64,000 bases of DNA from Isoetes taiwanensis (lineage: Eukaryota; Streptophyta; Lycopodiopsida; Isoetales; Isoetaceae): the NCBI GenBank assembly GCA_021234155.1, contig JAJEKV010000005.1, forward strand, positions 14,295,257 to 14,359,256. The letters run 5' to 3'. The notes below the pieces were generated by a model. It was given only the letters and a program-made list of their open reading frames with translations, did no database searches and was not told the DNA's origin. Numbering within the stretch: position 1 is the first letter of the stretch; every line of letters begins with the position of its first letter. A program made the position numbers and the translations under genes. Below, in pieces: positions 11,909 through 23,884 of this stretch.

Positions 11909-13060
11909 TTAGCTTGTGCTATAATCTGTTATCTCCCCTAGCCTCCTCTCGCCACCCCTACTATTGTCCCAAAACCTCCCGACCACCACCACGGTTACCT
12001 GGGCCTCCATTTCCCTCTGCCTTGGCCCGTCCATAAGTATCACTAGAATTGACCCGGACCACCGGGTTTGTTTGCCCTCCACGTTGAGAACATGCGACGG
12101 GCGTACTATCCATCCATCTTCTGGACAATCTCGGCCCATAATGACCAACTTCTCTCGCACTTTTAAGCATCGATTCTCATTAATACACTTTTCCCCTGGT
12201 TTCATCATTCAAAGGTGCATACATAGGTCGAGATCCTCGACTTTGACCGCCTCCCCGTGATACTAACAAAATTGCGGCGACCATGCCACCCACGCTGGGA
12301 ATCTACCTCTACTCGTAGATCCACCAGTCTGCCATGTGGAAGGAGCTTGTCTCTTCTTAGCATTCTCCAAGGTTGCCTTCTCAGCTAGATCAGCTTCACG
12401 ATTCTTAGCAATTCTGAACACCTCCTCCAGATCCTTATAGGACACACCTGACATTGTGCTCTTAATATCAACCTGCAAACCCTTCACAAATCGAGCACAA
12501 AGCTTCTCCTTATCCTCAAAAGGACAATGATACTGCAACCTTCTAAACTTTTCATTATATTCGGCCACTGTCCCTTTCTGTGTCAGGTCCAAGAACTCAT
12601 TCATTTTGTCTACTTTGTATCCGGGAGGCATAAAGTGTCCTTCAAAAGCAGTCTTAAACTCTTGCCAAGTTGCCTGCCCTGCAACCTTATTTATGTCCCG
12701 CAAATAATTCTCCCACCATACTCTAGCAAATCCACCCAACATTGCCTGAGCCAATACAGCTTTAACAGAGTCTTCAACATTGATGAGTTTAAAATAAAAC
12801 TCAACCCCAAGGCCATGAATCCAAGATCATCCCCTCGTAACATTTTCTCCAAGAAATACTTCTCTCTTAGTGTCCTTCAAGACCTTCTCCACCGCCTTTG
12901 TCACCGCCGCCTTTTTGTCTTTTACGCGACTCACCTGCCGCAACACTTGGCTTTAATAGACCGCAAGATACCGCTACATCGGGGTTCCACTAGGCCCAGC
13001 CCCACCAAACTGTCCAACTCCTCTTGGGGATCCTCCCCGAGAACTCATCTCTACAAGAAT
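11909..13060 (-). pseudogene. Element 2 gag (capsid plus zinc knuckle)
   Basis: The open frame at 12754-12263 carries the retrotransposon gag domain: ARVWWENYLRDINKV, GHFMPPGYKVDKMNEFLDL, QKGTVAEYNEKFRRLQYHCP. Upstream the frame begins near 13050 with MSSRGGSPRGVG and continues through a KREVFLEKMLRGDD stretch in shifted frames. Downstream, near 12190-12090, a CCHC-like knuckle is spread over two frames (NRCLK in one, GHYG and RDCPEDGW in others). No single frame spans the whole gag. Confidence 0.85.
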
Positions 13061-13110
13061 CAAATCATAGCAAATATCATCAATAATCAAAAATCTCATA
13101 ATCCACTAAC

Positions 13111-13129
13111 TTAACCTTGCTCATACCAA
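13111..13129 (-). other. Primer binding site, element 2
   Basis: The minus strand reads TTGGTATGAGCAAGG just inside the LTR. Compared with element 1 (TTGGTATCGAGC) one base at the CG is missing. It resembles an initiator tRNA-Met primer site. Confidence 0.72.
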
Positions 13130-13130
13130 C

Positions 13131-15532
13131 TGTGATTTGCCCGCCGCTTAACCTCTCTAGAATCGGAGATCCCATCGATCTCTATCGTTGGATCTACTTA
13201 ACCTTAGGAACTCAAGAGTGGATTCATGCATAATTAGGTAAAGAATTTAATCTTTATACATGCTCTAATATAAGGTCCCAAATAAAATTATTCTTGCCAT
13301 TACTCATCAAAACTTCACACAACTCCCAAAGCTTTAAAATAATATCACTTCAATCCCATATATAATAACAATAATAGTCAAGTTAATTGAACAACAATCC
13401 ACACGCATCTACCCTCGCTTTTCCGCTTGGCTACTCTCGTGGCGCCTTTGCTTTCTGCTACACCATTAACCACTTCGGGTTAGTCACACGGACTAAGTGG
13501 GGATCGGGATCTAGGTCACATCTAGCATTAATAAACACAAAGCATTAACTTAGAACAATAACATAGTCTTACCATAACCTCGCCCCTAAATCCGAAAGTA
13601 ATTAATCCAACAAGCATAACCACAATGCATAATTTTACCAAACATAGCCATTGCAACTTGATTCCACATTGCAAACCACATATACAATAGCCAAGCAACC
13701 AAAGCATCAACATTGCAACCAATATTCCTCCTGGTTCGAAAGCAAGGTCAACTCCTACCGATCAAAGCCGACATAGAGGGGTAACCACGTGTGTACACAC
13801 CCATCCACGCCAAGGGCGTCCAAAGATTGGAGGACCACTTAATCGGTACGACGTTGTACCATACTCGGTATCAACGCCTGATGTTCAAATAGTAATATTA
13901 ACATTCTTATCGTGCAAAAACCGCGAGTCTAGACCATCGCACCTAGACTCCCCTGAGAGGTCTATATCAAGAATTTACATCATAAACAATTACTTACAAT
14001 TCTTCATCCTTATGCCCATGCCTTAACAAGCCCACATCAAGTAATTCCATAATACTAATTTCATGCAACTAAGAAATCCAACCATGGCTCATGTAAATTA
14101 ATACAACTTTCATAATGCAAATGCAACCATCAACCATGCATTAAATAAAAACATTCCTTAGCAACTCACAATTCTCAACTAAATTAATCATTTTTATCCA
14201 ACCATTATCTAGGACCTTAACGTTTACCTCCCATATCTTTGCTAATTGATTTAATGGTTTTGACGGCCATTATTCATCTAGTTAATTCCAACATACCCCA
14301 ATATCTAACTAGCTAACTTTTTCAGAATTTATCCATTAAAACCATAATTAGCTTATATCCAATGACCACTAATTCTTAAGTTAATCTCTATCTTTTGTAA
14401 CATTTCGCTAACATTTTTTTTAACTAACTATTAATTTAACTTTTTCTAACCTAACGCGGTAAAGGTTTACTAACACGACTGCAGCTTCGTGAATCCGCCT
14501 CCGTGCCATCGGACCTGACCAAAACCACTTAGTTGCGGTAGATTCTCGCTCTTACAGGGGATTTCAATGCCAAATTATACCGTTTGTGGCCAAACAAGAT
14601 GATTCTCATTGATTTACTTGGCGACGAAATCCGACCAGCAGCTTCTTCTGACCTCGGCATCCAGGCCATCAATTGGATTGGAAAGAGCATAAAGCTTTTC
14701 GATTCTCACGGCAAAGAGGCTTCCAAGCCATTTCTACCAATTTGTGGCCCTAATCCGTCGGTTGCCTCCGGTCAATTCTTGGGCACCAAAATCATAATAT
14801 TTACGCCCAAATTCTACTCCAATCTTCCCCGATTACGTGTTCTTTCCACATTTCGCCTTCCCAAGGCCTAAATCGGCTGTTTGGGCAATTTGCCATGCTT
14901 TTCAAACGCTTCCATGCGACAAAATCATGCCGACTCTGTCACAGATGCAAGAGAAATTCCACCGCCTTTGCTAGTTCCGCTTCATCACCTAATTTTAGCC
15001 CATTCTACAAACATCTTAACCAATCTAACCCATCCCAGCTTCTTCTATCATAGATTACAATTCATGTTCCTATTCTTTTTGATGGAAATATTAATTTCAT
15101 TACTAGCCATGCAAGCCACGAAGATTCAAATACCAAAGAATCACTACTCATAAACCTTGCGTTTATGTTAACAACCATGCTCATACAATCTAGATACATA
15201 ACCACAAATTTAAGCAAGCACGTAAATGCTACACTAGAAAAACCCCCAGTGTAAGTCTTGATCCCCACTGAATCCCGCTTTGCTCCCTCTCGCACTCCAA
15301 CACGCCCCCAAGTATTGCTCACACCCTCGCTCCTTCAAAGAATTCGACCGCAATCTATCGCCTTCCCAATACTTCATGATGTACTTGTATTTATTATTAA
15401 TCACTAGTATATTTATCCGTATAATCTTTACATATACGATATATATACTCTGCATGCATAATATTTCGATTATTATTCCTTTGCATCCTTAAATAAAATA
15501 ATTCCACAATGTACCTCAAAATCCTAGGTCCG
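13131..15532 (-). repeat. LTR copy 3 (5' LTR of element 2), 2402 bp
   Basis: It starts TGTGATT next to the primer binding site and ends at cctaggtccg, where copies 1 and 2 read cctaggtcca. On the minus strand the expected TG start has therefore become CG. Homology to the other copies stops here, so this is the true outer edge of the array against host DNA. Confidence 0.88.
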
Positions 15533-16208
15533 TTACATCTTTTAGTAACGTTTTAGAATTGGCTAAAGTTTTAGACAAGAAAGGCCATTTAGCTTGCATT
15601 CCTAAGATGTCGTAACGCCTATCGTGAAAACATGTTAGATTAAATTCGTGGGCAGAAATTTGTTCGTAATCTTTGGGTAAACCGACGAAATGGTGGGTAA
15701 ATTGCTCTAATGAATCTTTGGGTAAACTTTCGTAATCGAGAGTAAATCGAAGGTAAATCTGATCTTCGATGCTGCTGCGGCCAAAAAAACGCAGCCGCCA
15801 AGAAACCTAAAGTTTTGTCACATTCAGGTTTTGAAAGTTCGCCACGTGGCAGTCGCAGATTGGAGAACAAAGCAAAATTTAATCTAACCTGTTTTTACGT
15901 ATTGGCAAGTGTTTTAGAGCTTCATTCAAATCCATGTAAAGATGCAACCTACATTATAAAAGACCCTTTGCGACGAATTTTTTTGGCCGTATTCTACTAT
16001 GTATTCGACCTTGCCTGCCATATTCTGCTGCAGTACTGCAACCAAGCTGTTAGCTCCTAAGCGTCCTCATGCGATCTGAGCTTCCTTAGCTTATGTTATG
16101 CGATTGTTCGCCATGCCAGTTGTTTATTTCATACCGTTCTTAGAGGAAGTCTCAAGTTCTCGTAATTGCTGATCCGTATTTGCGTGTGTATTCTGGTGCA
16201 TCGGCAAT
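15533..16208. other. Region between the array and the NERD1-like gene
   Basis: There is no gene I recognise. A loose repeat of ctttgggtaaa and cgtaatc-type words lies at 15660-15750. The part after about 15950 could be promoter and 5' UTR of the gene starting at 16209. No clear TATA position can be defended. Confidence 0.4.
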
Positions 16209-19200
16209 ATGCGGAAAAGAGATCTTGGAATTTTGCTTATCTCTGCTTTGGCAATATTCTTCTCTCTTCAGGTTAGCAGATTGATTTGCATATTCGTAGC
16301 ATCCTTTACTGTTAATATCACTGGATTAACGAACTTATTGAAGAAAGGCATCGGAACACCTCTTCTAATGTAATTCAAAATAGACATTTATGTATGTGAA
16401 ACTGAAAACATCACGAATTACTATCACAAATATTACTGACAGCAATGATAATAAGCCACAAGAAAGAACAATACTGATACCCAGATTTTTGATACTGCAA
16501 TTTTTATTGTGGGCGTTTATGAAACCTTAGATGGCAGCGTGTGGGGCTTGTAATTGTAGGTGGCAGCATGGAGGTGCAACCTCAGGTAATTCTTCCTTTG
16601 CAATCTGGCTATCCATAATTTGTGCTATTAATTGTTAGCCAATAGAAAGATATTACAATGGTGTGGCAAAGGAAGATGTCAGGATGTCTTCACTCTTGGA
16701 AAGTAGGTGATCTTAGCCCAATTCTCATTCCTATTCCTTCTTCTTCTTCGTCTTTCACTAGTTCATTATTTTACTAGTCATTTTAACTTTCTTAGGGATA
16801 GCTAAATTCTGGGGAACGAAGCGAATACATGAAAGTGTTAAAAAATTAAGAACCATGGTCATGGCAATTTTTTGTTCTCAGAATTGCTACTAGCCACTGA
16901 AGTACTGGCCACTACAGTATTCAGGATAAGATCTTCCTGATAATTTTGAGGACCAGAATACTCTGATGTTTTGTCACTCTGATGTTTTGTCTTTTGACGT
17001 GGCTATTTATTTAATGGAAGACATGTAAGCTGATGAGAGTACTACTGTTGCTTTGTGAGCTCTGCTTAATATGCTATTCTGTTTATACTTTCAGAAGTTG
17101 TATCTACTCCATGATCCTATCTTCTGATTTATCGTTATTAGAAGACTGACAAAAAGTTTACATTCTGGAACCTGCAATAGCTGTATTTAGATCCCTTTGA
17201 AGAAGCAATGGTTGCTGAAAAGGAAACAGAGCGACATAGAATTTCTTCAGATTCTAAAGAGGTTTGATTTAGTAAATTGTGTCCCTTGCTTTGAAACCTA
17301 TGGATTAGAGTCCTTAAGAATTTCATACTTTCAGGAAAACAATGAAGATGATAGTGGGGGTTCTTCTGTGCTAAAGAGTCGCCATTTTTCATATTATGCT
17401 TTTGCTGGATATAGTGGGGTATCGCGTTGGAGCCATGCCAGTAAAGTGAGTGCCTCCACTATTTCGTTTGTTGTTATTGATCTGAATTTTCTGTGTTGCT
17501 TATTCTGAGATGGGATTCACAAGAAAATATACTCCAGTGTGTTATTCTACCGCGGAATTTGGATCTGTAACGATGGAATAAAAAGTTATTCCTTCACAGC
17601 AGAGCTGCAATATGGGTTTGTCAGAAGCCAACTGCATGCTTTAGCACATTGCTGGATGAAACACATTGTTGCAATCTCTGGCCTGAACTGAGGTCTATGA
17701 AAAAATAGACAATATTCATTAACAATGAGGCGCCTTCCTGGCTGATTTAACAAAAACGAACACAAAATAAATTATAGCAGGTCCTGTAATCTCTGTTCCG
17801 GATGCTTTCTCAACCTTCTGCAATGATACTCTGCTAACACTAAAGTTCACGTAGGTCATTCACTAAGTGTCTTAGCACTCAAAACATGTTCTGCAGCAGC
17901 ATCCAACCAGTTCTCTTGAGAGTGGCACCATTTGTGTCCAAGGACATTCTGAAGCCTGGTTTATAAGGGGCAGCTACTGGCTTATAGGCTTCCATATAAA
18001 AGTTGGCTAAGAGCCTCCCAATATGTCTCTACTGGCCCAAGTTTTGTAATCTCAAAACTGTCTTGCAGTTGCCATTTGTGCAGTGTATCAGCTGAATAGC
18101 TTATTAATGATGATCATCGATTGAAATTTTACCTTGGTTTTATTTGTAACAGAGATTAGGATTTATGTTGCTTCTATTATAGCGATTCTGTAAGAAACTA
18201 TTGATTTTGTATATCAGCACTGCAGCGCCTGTGAGACTCTTGTTGGGTTTGCAGACCAGATCCTCCTGTCCATGCAAATCCTGGAGATTGTTTCTTATAG
18301 AGCTCCTTCCTGCAAATTTCCATTCAAGGAAGCTCACTTTACATTGATATAAAGCCCACCGTTGCTTCATGAATGCAATTAGTTGCTCGAACAACGGTAG
18401 CCATATTTGCCACTGGAGCAAAGCCTTCAGTATAATTTGGGCATTTCTAATGTCACTTTTTTCTCAAGCAGTTTGAACCTTCTGCATAAATTGGGTCTTT
18501 ACCTTTGGAAGTTAGCTAAGAAAGCTATGCTTTAGAGTGGTTGCCTTTCCCTTTCTTTCTTTAGAAGAAGAAGGGGTATTAGTACTTTACAGCAGTCACA
18601 GGAACGAATGGGCTGTCTCCATCAAACCCTATCTGAGCAGTTTCTTTGATTTTCAATTGTTAAACTTAATATTTTTTTGTTTCCATACTTTAGATAACAG
18701 GAGGGTTCTCCTCCTGGAGGTCCTGAATTCTGTTTATGTTATGGTCTCATAGACCCTTCGGGTCTTACGTAGACGTTAATAAATCTTTCTTTCTTTCTTT
18801 CTTTCTCCACACATTCCAGGTTAGGCGGAAGCTGCTTTACTCAGAAATTGTGTGGAAGTTCTGTAAAATCTAGTCCAGAACCAAGTATTCTTTACAGGAG
18901 TGTTACTTTTGTTCTCTAATGACATCACAAGAAATCTAACTATGCTCATATATTTCAGTCTGAGCAAAAATCAAGGGAATGGCACTGTGCAACATTACTA
19001 TTTATTGCACATGACGACAAGATTATAGAAAACTCTCTTAGTGAACATGAATTAGATATAGCCTAAGTGAAAGTCTTATGCATAGCTGCAGACCGTTTCT
19101 TCACTTCCACGTGGACAAACTTTTCTGTCTAAGCAAGTTCATCTTAAGCCCATTGTATCTCTTGCCAACTTCTACCTCCTATTGTCCAAAGTTCCAATAA

Positions 19201-22200
19201 ATTAAGGACACCTATTTACCTGGACTGTTTTTTGAGCTTACTTATTGCATTACCTACCTATCACTGGAATATATAAGCATAAGCCCTCTAACGTCATGGA
19301 TGTCCATACTTATTGCTTAAAAAGAAGTGTCTAGAGGCTGAGGTGACGCCAACACTTATTGATTATAAGAAGTGTCTAGAGGCTCAGGTTATTGTCAACA
19401 ATGGGCATTTGAAAGAGTGGAAACAAGCTTTATTGCTAAGGGGTTCAATGGTGCAGGGCTGTTGTCAGTGGTGCTTGTAGGCAAAGTCATTTAGCTATTG
19501 AGAACCATCTGTCTGTACTAGTCGTTTGTTGGCCATGAATGTGTTTCAACTCTGGAAGGGATATACATGGTAAATTATTTTATCTATCCACATACATGTC
19601 CGAACCTCTATTCACATGAACATGCCTCTTTAAATTTATAACGGATAATGAGGCAAGATTCAACAGACTTCAATGGATGAGACTGTGTGGATGAGACCGT
19701 GTTCAACAGAATATTCAAACAAAGAATTGCGCCTAAAGTTTTTTAATGTCTCAAACATGTAGGATTTTGATCGTGAAACACCTTCATCAGCAAATTTGAT
19801 ACCACAACATAACTACAAGCTAGATGCCAGTTCTTTGCATGGTCGTCATCATGGAGAGGTACGTTGAATTGTTGATATATGCTTTTTGCGTGTAAAATAT
19901 CCGTGGCTTTACCTCGTTTCTACTTTTTAGAAGGAATGCAGAGAGTTTCGTGAGTCCATACTAGAGGTCATGCCTCATCGCTGGGTAAGAAAAATGTAGC
20001 ATTAATCTCTTCCACTTTCTGTTAACCTTGATTGGAAGTTTGAAACAAAATTTGTAGTCCAACAATTTCCGTGGACACTTGCAAGGCTTTGCCATTTTCT
20101 GCATGCCTGTTCTTAGTAATTAACCCTTTAGACTTGAAGTTGCCTATTCAAAGGACTAAAGGAGATGTCTTGCATGCACCAATTGTAGTAGACCTTGAAC
20201 CTCGTGGGCTATACAAGTAGAGTGCATTACTCTTATTGTCTGGCATGTTATTGGAAATCAGCTTCCTTGCTACAGCATCTTCCAGGAACTAATAGGCCTG
20301 GGTGGAATTTATATCTGCCAGCATGAAGACATTGCTTTGATGTATGGTTGGTAATTGCCAAAGGCATCAATTTAAGGCATGGGTTATCTTCTATGTTCAT
20401 CTGCATGGCATCGGATTGATAGGAGTCTAGTCATTCAATGATATTAAGATGTCAGTGGAGGGGTATCCGCATGTCTGTTATTACCTCTTAAGAAGTGGGT
20501 TAGAAGATGGCACGATAGTCTCATTAAGATGATATTAAAATGTGATTTGCATGCTTGTTCGTGTGTCTTATTAGAGAGCTTCTGTTATTCTATTTCTCTT
20601 TCCTGATTTATTGATTCTATTTATTTAGGAAAAACGGGATGATACTTCCTTTGAATTAAAGGGTGAAAATACACAAAAAGCTTCTAGGAAACAAACAAAC
20701 ATCCTTCACTCAGCAGGCCGATGAACATCATCCCCCTGGGAAGGATACAAGGAACAAGGTTTCCAGTGCCTTAAGTAAAGCTGCTCGCTTTGCCACTGGT
20801 GCAAAACCAAAGCAGGTATATAGTATGAACACTTAATTTCTGTAAGTTTAATATGCAGTCTTATCAGGAATCTGACAGGATAGGACTTTGCAGAAATGTG
20901 CACATTATTCAATGATAACAAATCACACAGTAGCACTAGGGTTGCCGAATGTTGTTGTTGCACATTTGAAAGAAGGGATTGAAGCTGTGCATCTAACTAC
21001 AGGGTGTACTGTATGTAAGGTATCCATCCCATTGGTTTTGATCTAAGCTTCAGTAACATGTTAAATATTGCAGATAGGTAATGCCCCGAAAATTTTATTT
21101 GCAATAACTATTATTCCCATGACTTGTGTGGGCTAAGGTACTAGCGCTAGCATTATGGATTCCTTATTTACTATATGCATAGGCTCTGCTGTTTAGAAAA
21201 TGTTCAAATCTTTCTTTTTTCTGGCAATGAGCTATTTCAATTCTTCTAGCGAATTCTAATTCAAAAAATATTTTGCAGCTCTGGCTTCAGGCAGGAGGGT
21301 TGCATGCAGACAACAATGGAGATGGAGTCTTGGACCATGTCCAGGTAGTGCATGCAACTTATCTTATAATTCTCTCTATCCCTTGATTTATAGTGGTTTT
21401 TGTATAGGGAATAAAAAAAGAACAGAATGTTCGCCAATGTCTAGCTTCTAATAAACCTTAGTGTATCATGGATGCATGGATGTAGGCACAGCACTATTCT
21501 TATGCAGATTTTGTTCTGGTGACGTGCATTTTTAGAGCAATAATTTATGGCACTAGCAATCTGATTTTGACAGTAGATAAGAAGAAATGAAGCATGAGTA
21601 AAAGGTTCTAGCATGTCTGTCATAGATGTTGATGTTTAAATACCTTCACACAGACCAGTCCAACAAAATATCTATGCTTTACATGTCCACGGGTTCGTTC
21701 TGCTTCTATTTCTTGATAAAGAGATGTATCCGTTTCCAATGGGTTGCAGGCTGTTGGTGGAAATGGGGCTGAGACCATAGTTCCAGATGGAATGATGGAT
21801 GCAATCAAGCCATGCTGGGCCATTGCTTCATCCGGCATACCTGTGTGTGAACAGCTCTTCAATGGTTCCATTTGCAGGCATTCTGCTTTCAATGCCTTTT
21901 ATCAGAGCGACTTCTCTTCTCTTCACGTGCATTGGGTCGAAGTGTTGATGCTGCCACAGTTGAAGTAGTTGCACCCATATGGATGCCACGAGGTCATGAT
22001 AAGCATATCCATGGAGACCTCGTGTTCCTCACCAGTCGGGGTGAGGTATGATGGATATGATTGAAATCAACAAGTCCTGATCTTAGTTTTAATCTGGCCG
22101 TTATCTACTTCTGTTGTTTCAGGTGACTGCTTTTAGTGTTGGATCAGGCACTTCACAAGAGGCACTTTAAAGGTGGCAAATAGCAGTCCAATATGGACAA

Positions 22201-22604
22201 CACATCATTCTCTTGCTGGTATCGGCTTGGATAAGACTGTACCTACCTTAAAAGCATTATCGTTGCACAAAGCAGGTCCAGCTGTTGCAATTCTGGTTGC
22301 AGGTGAACAAGAAGTTGTTACTCTTTCTTCAGAAGGGAGCCAGCTTAGTAGCATATCCTTGCCATCATCTCCTATTCACCCAATACAAGTGGCAGATTTT
22401 TCTGGAGATGGGTTCAATGATTTAATTGTTTGCACATCAACTGGCATATATGGTTTCGTTCAAACCCAGCAACCTGGAGCAATTTTCTTTAGTTCCTTGG
22501 TTGGGTGTTTAATAATTGTCATGGCAGTGGTATTTATTATGCAACATATGAGTTCTCCAAAAGGAAAACCCCGGGCAATTGACAAGAGGAGCACAGATCT
22601 TTAA
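16209..22604 (+). pseudogene. NERD1: NERD1-like FG-GAP repeat membrane protein gene, degenerate
   Basis: Exons I can place with GT-AG borders: 16209-16271 (MRKRDLGILLISALAIFF, signal anchor), 16531-16585 (GLVIVGGSMEVQPQ), 17181-17261 (LYLDPFEEAM), 17335-17445 (HFSYYAFAGYSG), 19763-19858 (LIPQHNYKLDASSLHGRHHG), 19931-19984 (CREFRESILEVMPHRW), 20629-20815, 20894-21019, 21279-21344 (GGLHADNNGDGVLDHVQ), 21750-22045 and 22123-22604. The last encodes HPIQVADFSGDGFNDLIV and a membrane segment, FFSSLVGCLIIVMAVVFIM. Order and motifs match the plant At3g51050 family (about 700 residues), secretory-pathway membrane proteins linked to cell expansion. Only about 540 codons are present: those between exons 1 and 2 (roughly residues 22-180) have no room. 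Lesions: exon 20629-20815 is one base out of frame, 21750-22045 carries a 5-base duplication, and the last exon has a TAA at 22168 and a shift near 22180. The family call is firm. Whether the gene is dead or misassembled is open. Confidence 0.85.
18700..18806 (+). repeat. Possible retroposon 3' end with UUCG hairpin and (TTTC)n tail
   Basis: In the 2.3-kb intron of the NERD1-like gene, agacccttcgggtct forms a six-base stem with a TTCG loop, followed by aataaat and six copies of tttc. A compact hairpin before a short tandem tail is typical of a SINE or LINE 3' end. No body of a known element is recognised upstream. Confidence 0.4.
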
Positions 22605-23884
22605 GCTACTTGGGTTTGGGATGCACGCAATGTTGTTGTACCAAAAGACACACATATTCAATATCATGCCACGGATGAAATGAAGGAGAAATATTGCATG
22701 ATAATGTTTTGGACCTAGTGTTTCCTCATCGAACTTTGAACCAAGCGGAGTAGACTCTTATTTTTTGAATTCTGCAAATCGCTGGAGATTGAAGATGACA
22801 AACTGACCAAATGGATCGAGATGAAAATAGAAAAGTTTTTGTTTTAGACACATTTGGGAAATTTACCAAATAACCTTATTTGTGACCTAATTCTCAAAAA
22901 GCCTTTCGTACTTTTAAAATACCCAAAATGCTCTTAATTATTAAGCATTTTTTCAAATAACCCTTTGTAATTTCAAAATCATCAAAAAGCTAGAGATAAG
23001 CCTATCATTTCAATGCTAGAAATTATTTGAAGACGACTAACTGAACGCTTTTACAAGAATTGTATTGAAGGAGAAGCTCTGTGGGCATAAGGAGAAGCTT
23101 TGTGGGCATCTTTTGGAACTCAAAAATACGAAGGTTTTTTTGGGAAATAAGTTAACAATTAAGGTTACTTTGGTATATTTCCCTAAACATATTTAGATAT
23201 CTTTCTTGTTGTAGAGAAAAAGAAGCATTATTTATGTTTTTATTGTGATATTTATTAAGTGAACATTGAAATGAAGTTTTGATATTAGATAACGACAAAA
23301 GGTTGCAGCTCTTTGAGAGATAGATACAACATTGCTCATTAAGTCCCCCACTCCACTTGAAGTCAAGGAAAAACTTCAAGATGTCTCTAAGTTTTGGTAA
23401 ATTTGCCAGAATGCTTTTGGTTTAAGGGTATTTTGATGAAAATGTCTTTCAGTTGAATTGTAAAATCACCCAAACCGAAGCCCAGAATCAAACATCAGAA
23501 ATTATGCTCTCCTAAGTTTTTTTGTTCTTTAATTTTCTTTTCCCGCATTCTGATTGATGTAATCTTAGCTTCGATGGAAAGATCTCGTATTATGTACAAT
23601 GCATCTCAAGGATACATTTCTGTTTGGATCATCACCGAAAAGTTACGATCCTTTCCAACAAAAATATCTCTAAACCATGGCATTCAGCCAGTTAGCAAAA
23701 CTTGAGGGCATTTTGGAGTTTTTCCTAAAGTTAAATTAACATATTATTGTGTTATCACTAGATCCAGTTAAAATCATAGGAAAGTATTGTAGTAAGCCTT
23801 AGACATGCATATGCCACTTATATGCATACGTCAATCAAAACAATATATGTATGAAACACCTTCAAAATCCCTAATAGACACTCG
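22605..23884. other. Non-coding stretch after the NERD1-like gene
   Basis: This would hold the 3' UTR of the gene. From about 22850 to 23740 it carries a loose AT-rich repeat of words such as aaatttaccaaataacc and aatttgccagaatgc, similar in style to 43930-44230. No gene is recognised. Confidence 0.4.

Larger units (their letters stand above)
1..15532 (-). mobile_element. Tandem Ty3/gypsy chromovirus array (LTR-int-LTR-int-LTR)
   Basis: Three LTR copies and two internal domains alternate head to tail on the minus strand. The same sequence, starting gcaaccatcaaccatgc, recurs at 1, 7073 and 14123, a period of about 7.07 and 7.05 kb. Each internal domain reads, in minus-strand order, gag, protease, reverse transcriptase, RNase H, integrase and a chromodomain, which defines a chromovirus. 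All frames are broken. Neighbouring elements share one LTR, the structure expected from unequal LTR recombination or from insertion of a multimeric circle, rather than from two independent insertions. The right edge is 15532, where the third copy stops matching the other two. The left edge lies outside the window, so a target-site duplication cannot be tested. Confidence 0.93.

Noticed and set aside
12527-13114. 195-codon plus-strand open frame
   Set aside because: It is antisense to the chromovirus gag and is not open in the equivalent part of element 1.
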